Assembly (NCBI GenBank): GCA_963855995.1
Contig: OY979731.1
Location: forward strand, 1,203,001 to 1,267,000
Direction of reading: 5' to 3'
Length of the DNA stretch: 64,000 bases
Source of the DNA: Muricea muricata
Taxonomy: Eukaryota > Cnidaria > Anthozoa > Malacalcyonacea > Plexauridae
Part shown: positions 1 through 11,800 of the stretch, piece after piece
Layout of the letters: every line of letters begins with the position of its first letter
Position numbering within the stretch: the stretch's first letter is position 1
Notes under the pieces: generated by a model
What the model saw: only the letters and a program-made list of their open reading frames with translations
Databases searched by the model: none
What the model was told of the DNA's origin: nothing
Made by a program: the position numbers and the translations under genes

Positions 1-77
1 ACCTGAAAAAATAAATATTAGTTAAATCATTCAAAACTTAATTTCTAAACCAGTGCCTATTGCATTTTTTCGTATAG

Positions 78-462
78 ACGCCACCGAGCTTGCCAGTAGG
101 AAACAGAGAGGTCAAGAAAACTAAGAAAAGAAAGGGAAAGAAAAAAGACAATGTAATTCAGTTAATTCTGAAACAATTTGTGTTTCATTTGTAGCCAAAC
201 TTTGTGCCAAACAAAAGCTATATTTTTGAATTTTTAGATCAATTTGGAGGCATTATCATCAACTGTATACCTCAATACTCTCTCCCACGCGATGAAAGAT
301 CTCACAAAAGGAAAAACAGAGGTTCGAGAGACCAACAAAAACCATTTTAAAGACGAAAGACGTGTGGTTTTCAAAGAAACGCCGAAGAATACCAGGAAAA
401 CGAAGCCCAAAAATAGCGGAGATGACAGGAAAGTCTATTTTAACAATAGTGGCTTTTTATGA
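78..462 (+). CDS. 3' end of an unrecognised gene (two last coding exons)
   Basis: Two exons read as one phase-0 frame. Exon 78-151 follows an AG acceptor (cgtatag) and ends at a GTAATT donor. Exon 241-462 follows a second acceptor (gaatttttag) and ends at TGA 460-462. The joined C-terminus is about 98 residues, very rich in Lys/Arg (KKTKKRKGKKKD early, RKTKPKNSGDDRK near the end) and finishes in a short hydrophobic tail, NNSGFL. The basic composition would fit a nucleolar or RNA-binding protein, but I do not recognise the family. The gene's 5' part lies outside the window. An AATAAA at about 756 could serve as its polyadenylation signal. Confidence 0.6.
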
Positions 463-2825
463 ATGGCTATTTTAATTATTTATTCTTGTAAATTCTCATG
501 AAACATTGGCAGAAATGTGTTCTGGCAAACAACATTGTACAGTAAATTTTAACTCGTGAACAAAATTTGTACATGAATCCACGTTTTTCGTGGAAAAAGG
601 AGGTGGGATGTTCTATTTTTATAATCAGCAAATGACAGAACTCGATGCCGTGGAAACTGATCTGAAATTTGGCCAAAGATCTTGGTCAAAACTAGGGTCT
701 TGTTGTTGTCCTGTTCAAACTGTTGCAACAATGTCATACAACTTTGTTAGTCCCCAATAAATAGATTGTAAAAACGCGCTGCAACGCTTTAATCGAGGCT
801 TTTAATGTTAACACGTTTAATTACAGTAAAACGCCTCGTATAAGAACCTAAAATTTGCAAGTTAGCCTAAACAGGTTCTTACATAATTGTAGCCATATTG
901 TTCCCATTAAGAGGCAGTGTTTGTATCTTTTACATGCTAATTTGTGAAATTTCAGTCAGTTGCACCAGGCTAAATACATGCAGTCTCTTTTTAATGGAGT
1001 CAGATTTGCATGCTCTGACTGAGAGAAACCTATGGCGAGGACAACTAATTTTAAGCCTGCCTAACAGCTTCTTAAAATGTGGGTTTTTATAAGCGGGGTT
1101 TTACTGTAGTGACTCTTAAAATAATTTAATGTAAATATTACAATAAAGAAATACCTATTCTAGCTTTCTTTGGCTCTGATTCTTACGATAAGGATTTTCG
1201 GATTTCATGTGGGATTAAAATTGAAGGGTTTTGGATTAGGGTTACATCATGTTTTTGAGTTGACGCTATATAAATATGATAATATATTCCACTACAATTT
1301 TCACGGTAAACAATGCTTGGAGGTGTGGTGATTTATTCAGCTTTTAACCAATCATTGTTCTCTATTTTTCATCGCCACTTGAGTCACGTGCAAATGTTGG
1401 CGCACTTTGATTGGTTGATATTGGCCTACCTGCTCAAGAAGTGCTCATGTATCATGGATGACAACTCGTGAGCGAAAGTACCTTGTTTACATTTTAAAAT
1501 TTGATAATTTGCACGTTTTTAAGAAGGGTTTTGTTTTTATTTAATACCGAGACGAAGCTTCTAGTGTTCATCTGTCGCCTGCTGCAAAATAAAGAACAAT
1601 AAACGAATTTTAGTTGGATTTCTTCGCTTGTAAACTTGGATTGTTGGGAGCCAACAGCTGGAAGCGTATAAAATTACATCGAACATTGGATTGAACCTTT
1701 GTAGCATAAACTTGTTTCCTTGTGGTTTGGGCTGACTGTAATTTGGTTTTGGACAAGATACAAGTTTTTCTTAAGCTCAGGTAATGCTGTTATATGCATT
1801 GGGTTTCATTTTATGGAATGAATAATGCAAAACAAGCCCAAATGTTGTGCTAAAAGAGTAGGTATTAATACGTTTATACATTTACCATATAAACAGGGTA
1901 TTGCTGCATTTAGTTTCAATTTTAAACTTATATTGCACAGTTTGGTTTTAAATATATCCTTTTCACAAGTATAAACAATGCATTTTTTTTCAATTTGAGA
2001 GCGTGCGCGGCGACTAAATTAGTTTCGAGGTTTGGGGTCTATGTCATTTTTTGTACTTTTTGCAATGTCCTTGGAAACGCGACTAAATGGCATTATTTTT
2101 TTGCAGGATTTGCTAAAGTTTACGAACTTTTCAAGAACGCCGCGGTTTTGGCTAATTGCTTCCGTTTGTAACCTGATTTTATTTGAGTTTCGGGGTTTGT
2201 TTTGGTAACAGGAAAGCACATTTTTATGACACCTCTCGTATCCGCCATGCTTTTGAACGGCTCTCGTGAATCTCCAGCATCAAGTAAGGCTCGAAAACAG
2301 CGCAATTTGGCCTTTATATAAAACGGGATATATCACTGAGCATTGTAAACAGAGTATTTTGGAAGTGTTTGATAATACATATTAGGTACCTTGCTATATA
2401 CATATCGTATACATACTGATCAAAACTCCAATACAAGTGTGTATATATTATACAATTAAAAACTTATTTTGGAAAGAGATTTTATAACTATTCATATCAA
2501 CAACATATATTGGATTCGAGGATCGCTTGTCAAGACACAATATTCATGCATATACTTTAAACATAGTTATAAACAGCAATTCAAAAGAAGTCAGGTTTTT
2601 GACAGAAGTGCTTAAAGAAAGATTGTGGGACAGCTGTGGGCTATTTTGTATATTGCTAACTGCATAATATACTGGTCATTAAGCCATTCTCCTTTGTCTT
2701 GGACGTCGTTAAAGTCTAGCTATTTGAAAGGACGATTCTAAAAGAGTTCTTTAGCAACTTGTTCAAAGTTCGATTAACTTGGTTCTCGTGGCTGCTACCA
2801 TTGGGGGGTGAAAGAAAATGGTGAT
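463..2825. other. Intergenic region and 5' flank of the FAM13-like gene
   Basis: No coding region is supported here. The stretch holds an inverted-repeat element (820-1110), then AT-rich DNA leading to the first coding exon at 2826. A GT donor after gctcag at about 1780 could end a 5'-UTR exon of the FAM13-like gene, but nothing else supports it. The short ORFs here have no splice context or protein character. Confidence 0.4.
820..1110. mobile_element. MITE-like element with terminal inverted repeats
   Basis: The left end reads TTACAGTAAAACGCCTCGTA. The right end, on the other strand, reads ACTACAGTAAAACCCCGCTT. Both continue into related sequence (TATAAGAACC against TATAAAAACC). The element is about 290 bp, has no coding capacity and lies between two genes. 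The ends look like those of a non-autonomous DNA transposon; the superfamily is not assigned. Confidence 0.55.
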
Positions 2826-5800
2826 ATGAAATACTTGAGAAGTACGAGCGTTCCTTTGGATAAATTTCACAAATCGGTAAGTTTTTTTGTGGAAAAAGTT
2901 TTCGACATTTGTAGGACGTATTATATAACTTCCCCGTCAAGTTCGGAGTCTAGCCGGACGCTGAATGTACTTGAAATAAGCAGTATTTGAAAATCCATAG
3001 GAGACCTCAACCTTACTTGGAAAATGGCTATTTTGTGTGACTGTATTTGATGTGATTTTAAATTGAGCCCTACAAATTTGGCCCCGAGGTAACCACATAA
3101 TTGTTTCTATGTATGAATGCAACAGCTGGTCTGATGACTAGAAATATCACACTGCCACAGATTAAGGATACATAGATGTGCAACTCAGGGTATTTCTTGT
3201 CTTGTGTGGATGACTTGGGCTCGTCCTACATACCCTCATTTCTTGCAAATACATGTGCAAGATTTTATAAGGAGTAGATAGAGAAATTTCAACAAAATAA
3301 ACAGCAATTTTTAGAAAACTTTCCACAAGATTGCCTTGGTTTGCAGAACTTTATGAAAAGAAGTTGCCCAGTATATTTTAAGCAACAAATGAAGTTATGT
3401 TTTTGTCCTGGTTGCTTACGAAATGCCAAACACTTTTCTGTAATACATTTATCCTTAATCCATGACACTACTTTATCTCCCATTGAGTATTTGCCTTCTT
3501 TTAGTGGTTGATACATTTATTTTGAGAATATGTCCCTGTAAATGTATCAACTTATCTAATGTTCTGGTTTCTTTTGCTCATAAAAAATGTAAAAATAGTG
3601 TTTCGATTAAAAAAATGTTCAAAAGATGGTAAATTTGGAAAATGTTTTTACATGTGGGTCCGATTTGTTAGGAGCAGAACAGAATCGCACAGATCAGACT
3701 CTTTTTTTTGTTGCAAACTGTTTTTAATATATTTTTGTATTAAAAGTTGTTAGAAATAATGATATGGAAATTGCATCAAATTTATTATGAAATTGATGTA
3801 ATTTTGATTTTCAAATCTAAAATGTCCTTCAAATTTTCAAGAAGGAAATATGGTAACGAATATATTTTCTCACTATGAGCCCTAGATCAGCTTGAGATGT
3901 GTTGAACTCATTTTAACTCTCAGCTGCAAATACTCAGACTAATAGCCTTCATAAGTATAAGTACTTAGACCAATATATGACAATTTTTCATTTTCTCAGG
4001 ATTACCCAAGTAGCTCCACAAGAAGCGGTCTTGAAGAGCAAATGGCAAAAATGAAGAAAATGATAAAATCTCCAATGAGTAAGCGAAAACATGAAGGTGA
4101 GACAGTCAGTATAAATTTTTGTATCATGTTCAGGCAGTGTTTGCTGGTTGTCATATTGACCTAAATCTGAAATGCTGTACGTCTCATCCCGTCATGATCC
4201 AGTGATGAGAATGCTCCATTGTCTTTTCATTGTTTTGAAAATCTCACTGTTCTCCATGTCATCCAGTCATGATCCAGTGATCAGAATGTTCCATTGTCTT
4301 TTCATTGTTTTGAGAATCTCACTGTTCTCCATGTCATCCAGTCATGATCCAGTGATCAGAATGTTCCATTGTCTTTTCATTGTTTTGAAAATCACACTGT
4401 TCTCCATGTCATCCAGTCATGATCCAGTGATCAGAACGTTCCATTGTCTTTTCATTGTTTTGAAAATCTCACTGTTCTCCAATCTCCATGTCATCCAGTT
4501 ATGATCCAGTGGTCAGAATGTTCCATTGTCTTTTCATTCCCATTGTCAGAGTTTTTCTTGTCATTCTCAAGTGTTTCCTTACCTGTGTTTTCTTACTATT
4601 CCTAGGCAGTACGAGTTTTAATCAACTAAAGACATTTGGAGTATCTCTCGATGAACTGGTTCGCAGAAACTCAGAAAGCAATGGGATACCATATGTGCTG
4701 GAAAGGATCACTGATTACATTGTGTGTTATGGTAAGCTAGTATTATTGAATCAAAAAATACATTCTATTAGAAACAACTTTGTTTATATCAGATCCAGTG
4801 AAGACCGTCTCTTATTGATCCAGTGTTACTACAGAAGGAAACCTAAACTAAACTAACTTTATTTATACTGGATAGCTCTATCAGTTCTAAACTGTTCTTC
4901 CTAGAGGTCCAGTAAGGATCATCTCTTATTGACCCAGTGTTACTGCAGTAGGAAACCTAAACTAAACTAACTTTATTTATACTGGATAGCTCTATCAGTT
5001 CTAAACTGTTCTTCCTGGAGGTCCAGTAAGGATCATCTCTTATTGATCCAGTGTTACTGCAGGAGGAAACCTACACTAAGTGTTAAATACATGCAGTAAT
5101 GAGTATATAAATTCCAAACTTTGACAGGTATGAGACAAGAGGGCATATTTCGTGTGAATGGAAATGCAAAAGTTATAGAAAAGTTAAAGTTGGAATTTGA
5201 TACACGTAAGTATGCAATTGCTACACTGTTCTGGGCATCGTTAGAGCTTGGGTTGGGATTAGAGTTGAGATTAGTATTAAGAGTAGGATTAAGAGTAGGA
5301 GTAAGGTTGGTTTTAGAATGTAAACAACCTCTAAGTAAATGTACTGCAGGTAAAATAAGGCTTCAAATAACATTTATAATAACACATCGCTCGTCATTCA
5401 GCCGCAACTTTGCTACTTCTTTGATTCTAAATAAATTCATTGCCAATTGGTGATTGGCTGTTATTTCTGACTCTGGTAATCAATTCAATAAGTTTGTCAA
5501 CAACAAATATATATGATGTCCCATGTATTACTGATCCAAAAATAAGGATGGACTTTGATCTTCAAAATGTTCTTCATTCAACAGGCAGAGATGCTGATTT
5601 AGAACACTCAGACGTGATGTCTGTCGCTGGATTGATGAAGTTATTCCTGGTAGGAAACTATGGTTTTTACTCTGATCTCAGTAATAAAGACATGTGTTTG
5701 TTTAAGCAATTATGAACAGTTGGGCTGTCCTTTTAGCCTTGTTCATCTGGATGATGTGATATAGTCTAGATCTACCTTTTCTTTGTTGTGGACTATATTC

Positions 5801-8800
5801 AAATTAGTCATATTAATTGTAGATCGGCATACATACTCTATCACATTGATCACTTTGATATATTCACGACTAAATGGAAACTAGAGTTTGGATGTGTGAA
5901 TTTGCCAGGCAATAGTTTGGGACATTAGATTTGTATTAATTTGATCCTGCAGAGAACATTAAAAAGTTCAGTAATCAGAATCTGATTAATATAAATCTAG
6001 TTTAAAGTTAGTTCTGAAATGGATCATGACATTTGAAAAATATGGTTTGAAAGATGTGAGTAGTGTAAATATAAGCATTTTTGTGCACAAGTATAACATT
6101 TTGACAATACTTTGAGAAAATGGGGTGTTCTTTTTTCTTCACTTTTCCCCTTCAGAAATTACTCAACGTGGAGTGAAGTGACACAGAGTTGTATTTTTTT
6201 GCCTTCTTAGAGAGAGCTTCCTGAACCATTGATTCCCAACAATTTCAAAACCTCTTTTATGCAAGTTTACAAAGGTAAAACTATTCATGACATCAAGTTT
6301 TGCTTGCTGCTCTGGTTATCTATGATGAATAAATGCAACCTTTAGCCAGACTGAATTCATTTGAAGCCTGTCATACATGCGAGAGCTATGAGCTGAGCAA
6401 AAACTGCTTGTGACCGTTATTTTAGAGTGGCACACTGTATAACGAGTCAGTTAACTCGCATCTCATGTATTTTCTACAGTACAGTATTCTGTAATTCTAT
6501 GATATACAAAGATTGTGGATAAGTAAAAAAAATGTGATCTTTAAATCTGGCAATTCGACCGGATTTTGAGAAAGATCCGGCTTAATACCGAATTTGGAAA
6601 ACTCCTGAGATCCAGCTGGAATTCAGGTCAGATTTGAAATCTGGTGTACCCCAGTCCTACATGTTGCGTCTACCTGTACACGAGAGCTATCCGCTGAGCA
6701 AAGTTACTCGTGGCTCTTAGCTTAGTCCATAGCTCAGCATGTGCGAGTGGATTTCGTTGAGTTTTATGCCTCGAGCAAGCTTTTCTCGCGTTTCAAACGT
6801 GTTTGATATGAGAGAAAAGGTTGGACGAGGCATAGAACTCAGTAAAATCCACCCACATACTTTAGCTATCGGCTGAGCTAACAGCAAAGAGAGTAACTTT
6901 TAGCTTAGATACTCCCTTAATTTAAACCATTGGTTTGAGGGATTTTTTTCAATCTTTCAAAAGGGTGAAGAATTTTTCAATCTAATAGACTACTTTTTAA
7001 TCTAATAGATTGAGGGATACTCTTTCAGTGTTCCAATCGATTGAAATATGTCACTGAATTCGATTACTTTTCAATAGAAAACGTATGATCACTAAAAACA
7101 ATCCCAAAAAGATTGAAAATTTAATCTGTTAGATTGAATTTTCAATCGTTTGAATTAAGAGAGTAAATCTCGTGTGTTGCAGGCTGTAGAAACAACGAGA
7201 TTAGCGAGGAAAACTTGATTGTTACACCTTATTGCCGTGAAACCACAAATAAACTGTTTGGTAACCACATTACCAGTTCATGTTTACACTGAGATTTTTC
7301 TTTCTTGACAGAATATCATGATGTTAAAGATGAATGTTGCGTTCGTATGAGGTGCTGTATTTTTGCTCATTCTTTGGCTTACAGAAGAGAAATATAAAAC
7401 ATTTTCTGTGTTCACGTATACACTTATATCAAAATTCGTGAGTGAAAATTGGAAAAACGAGAAGTTGTGTTGAAACACGAGCTTTTCCAATTTCTAGGAG
7501 TATTGATATAACTGTATATAAATATGGAATAAATGTTTTATATTATTTATAATGTAGAACAAAAAATATAAAATACTCTAACGGAACAGCGATGGGAAAT
7601 GGTGAATTTAGCTAATGACCGTTGAGGATTTGCAAATGCTATATTTTGGAATGTATTTCTAAAATGATTAATAATTCATGAAGAAAACACAAAACAAATG
7701 CATATTAAATCGCCCTGATTTACATAAACTTTGAGTTTGATTTTCTAATCAAATATCATTTATTTCTTTGAGATCATGAAAGAATACGAACGTTTTCATC
7801 CACACATTTTATAAGTGCAATAAAGCATTCGCATCGGATCTGTATCAGATCTGCAAGCGCTCGCCGTTGGCTCGTGTCTGTAAATCGTCTGCTTATGCTT
7901 TATCTGTTACATATAGAAACACTACGTATGTCTGTGTATAGAAATTATTCATGAGAACTTGACGATTTTAAGACAAAAACATTTGAGACATCTGTCCTGA
8001 TCGTACCTGAATTTCTTTTGTGCTTTAGGGATCTTGCTGCAAAATTGCCCGAACCCAGGAAGGGACTATTGAAGTTTATTTGTCGTTTTCTTGTTGATAT
8101 TTCACTGCACGAAGGTGAGGGTTGTGTAGGACTTTGTTTTTGATTCTTTTTTGCTCTGTTATCGGCTCAATGATTTTAAGCTGAATTACGAAGGACGCAG
8201 CTCAACCTGATCCAGTCGAAGGCTTTCTAAGCACGCCTCTGACAGCCACCTTATGACTCATGTCTGATCGTGGAGCACAGCTACGATGGAAAGATCAGTT
8301 AGGAGCTAATCTCAACCCAGCCTGTCAACATTCCTGTGGGAGGAAACCAGAGTACCCGGAGAAAACCCATAACTTTCGGCAGAGCGTTGACTAACTCTTT
8401 TCACATAAGTGTCACGAGTCAGAAGCGAGGATCAAACCCACGATCTCAGAGGTGAAAGGCTAATTAACTCGGAGGTATTTTGAAGAATTGATTTATTTTA
8501 TCGTTTCAGTATGGAACAAAATGACTCCAAACTCTTTGGCCATTGTCTTTTCACCTAACATGTTCAGATGCAGCGAGGGGATTGAAGGCTTCCGTGAGCA
8601 AGCCATTACGAACAGCATTGTGTGCATGTTCATTGAACGATACGATGATATTTTTAAGGCAAGTAGAATGTGTAAAGCGTTTGGCTGTGCTTGATATACT
8701 GTACAAACTCTCGCTTGTCAACTCTCATGCAACTCTTGCGCTCGTTTGACCAGGACATGAGAGTTGAGAAAACTCTCTCACAAACTCTCGCTTGTCAACT

Positions 8801-11800
8801 CTTCATTCCGTCCAAATCAGGACATGGGAGTTGAGAAAACTCTCATACAAACTCTCGCTTGTCAACTCTCATCAACTCTCATGCAACTCTTGTTCTCGTT
8901 CGACCAGGACATAAGAGTTGAGAAAACTCTCATACAAACTCTCGCTTGTCAACTCTCATCAACTCTGATGCAACTCTTGTTCTCGTTTGACCAGGACATG
9001 AGAGTTGAGAAAACTCCAGACTTATACAAACTCTCGCTTCTCAACTCTCATCATCTTTTTTGACCAAGACATTAAGTGCAACCATTATATTTTATTTTTT
9101 ATCCATAGGGTGAAAACGAAGAATCACCATCCCTCAGTAATTTTATTCAAGTGCAAGAAGCCAAGTAAGAATAATGCTTTATGATTTAATGCTCTTTGTG
9201 GCACACTCTCTTTGCTATTTGTTATTCGTCTGAACAATCATTAATTGTGGGACTTTGATGCCGGAAAAATGCAGTAGTTTTATCCATGTTTAAAGAATAT
9301 CAACGAATCATTTCTTTCCAACAGGGACAATAGTTTTACAGGACCTCCCGCCATACCAATCCCGTACGAACAACATAAAAAATTAAAGAAACCCAAAGAC
9401 AAGGTATGGTATGCTTAAATCTATGATTCATGATAGATTGACAGATGGATACTTGGACAGAAGACAATTTATTATGCTGAAAATTAAGGGGGTTACAAAT
9501 ATTTTTGAGGGGTAAACATTTTGGGGGGTTTTTTGGGGGGATTAATGTCCATGTAATATCAAGGGGGGCATGCATAAGTAATATCTGGGGGAGGGGGTAA
9601 CATGTATAACTAATATCTAGGGGAGGTGACATGTATAGCTAATATCTAGGGTGGGGGTTGCACTTCCTCCCCCCAGAAAACCCATGTATGGTTCTATAGT
9701 TTAACTAGCTGACAAGTTTTGATAATAATGTGTTGTATTCTCTAGCCATCGTCTCCCTTCCAGGAGTCACCTGAAGCGATTGCTCCTTACGCTGAGTACC
9801 GTATTGGCGAGGATAATCATTTAGTTATTGGCGAAGAACCCAAACCAAAAATTGAAAATCACATTTATGCTTCTGTCAGCAAGGCTCAGAGAGACGCCAT
9901 TCTAACCTCAACTATGTATGTTAAACTTTTGATCATTTTTTAATTTCATGAGACCAAGCGCCTTTTACCTCTGAGATCGTGGGTTTGATCCTCACTTCAG
10001 ACTCATGACACTTATGTGAAAAGATTTAGTCAACGCTCTGTCGAAAGTCGTGGGTTTTCTCCAGGTACTCTGGTTTCCTCCCACAGAATGTTGACAGGCT
10101 GGGTTGAGATTAGCTCCTAACTGATCCTTTCATCGTAGCTGTGCTCCGTGACCAGACATGAGTCACAAGCCCGTTTTCCACTTGGCGAATTTGTTCGCGC
10201 GAACAGAGAAAAAAGTAGGTACGATTTCTACTAGTTCGCGACGACTTTTTTCGCCAACCAATTTTGACCAATCATGTTGCTGCATTCTTGTTTTCGCCTC
10301 GCATCACGCGAACAAAGTCGCAAAGTGGAAAATAGGCCATAAGGCTGGATCAGGTTGAGTTGCATCTTTCGTAACTCAGCTCTCATTGAGGATAATTAGC
10401 ACACTTCCACCCACTATTAGGCTTCGTTACCAAACAATAGAACTCATTATTTATGTTATTGCCCAGATTTGTGCAAAAGTCCGTGCCTATCTCATCACGT
10501 GCCTATCTCATCACGTGCCTATTTCATCACGTGCCTATCTCATCACGTGCCTATTTCATCACGTGCCTATCTCATCACGTGCCTATTGCATTTTTGCGTA
10601 AACAACCAATCGCCCTATCATTATGCAGTTTACTGGCTGCCACCAGCCAATTCAGCATTCTTATTATTGGGCAGAAAATGCAATTGACTAGCTGGCATAA
10701 TGGTAATGAGATGCGTAATGCGATATGCGCGGACACTCAAACTTCAATTGAGTGGCCCTGTCTATTCCCTGTACTGTGATTTTGCTCCCAGCTGCAGCCA
10801 GGGAAGCATCATTAGCACACATCATTTCCTTTTACAAATTTTACCACAAACACCTTACCGAATCACAAATTGATGCTGAGCGTTTAAATTGTTCTTCATA
10901 GTTGGGATCCGTCGTCCGAAGAGGCCGAGCCGTACATTCGTTCCAATTCTCCTTGCTGGCACAAACCGAACGGGTAAGGTCATATTGGTTTATCGTTTTT
11001 AAGCCCGGCTTTCACATATAGCAAAGTCATTCTCGACGATGTGATATAGTCTGGATCTATATTTTCTTTTGTGGGCTGTATTCAAATTAATTGCATTAAA
11101 TGGGGATCGGCGTACAGACTCTATCACATCGGTCACTTTGATATATTTATGACATTCACAGCTAAATTGAAAATGGACTTTACCATGTAAGATGTGTTTT
11201 GTAGCTCTATATAAATACTTAGTCAAAAGATGAGGTGGGCAAAATTCATCGATTTTCGTTAACATTTTGCCGTCTTTAAATTTTAATGAGTGTTTTTTTA
11301 GTGAGAGATTTTGTACATGAATGTTGAGAAAATCTTATACAAACTCTCGCTTCTCAGCTCTCGTCAACTCTCATACAAATTCTCGCTTCTCAACTTTCAT
11401 GCAACTCTTGTTCTTGTTTGCCCAGGACATGAGAGTGAAGAAAACTCTCATAGCAACTCTCGGTTGTCAACTCTCATCAACTCTCATGCACGATTTGTAT
11501 CTTTTCATCTAGGGAGCCGTCGAGTCCTAGACTGGGTTCTTCTCCAAAATCCAGAAAAGAGTAAGTAATTTAATGGACGTAGTCATTGAATTATCTCGCT
11601 TAATTCCGTCCAAATCTTCTAATCCGTTTAGTTAAATTGTTAGTCTCATTTAGTTTTTTTAGTCTGGTCTAGAGTACTTAAGTTTAATTTAACTCAGTTC
11701 AGTTGAATCACAATGGACGCAGCTTAATTTGATCCAGTCGAAGGCTTTCTAAGGACGCCTCTGACAGCCACCTTATGACTCATGTCTGATCACGGAACAC

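Noticed and set aside
4172-4504. 110-codon ORF made of a 25-residue repeat
   Set aside because: It is the 75-bp intronic minisatellite read in an open frame; it lies wholly between two FAM13-like exons.
8764-9063. 99-codon repetitive ORF, and similar ones at 17199-17468
   Set aside because: Translations of the 87-bp intronic repeat; open only because 87 is divisible by three.
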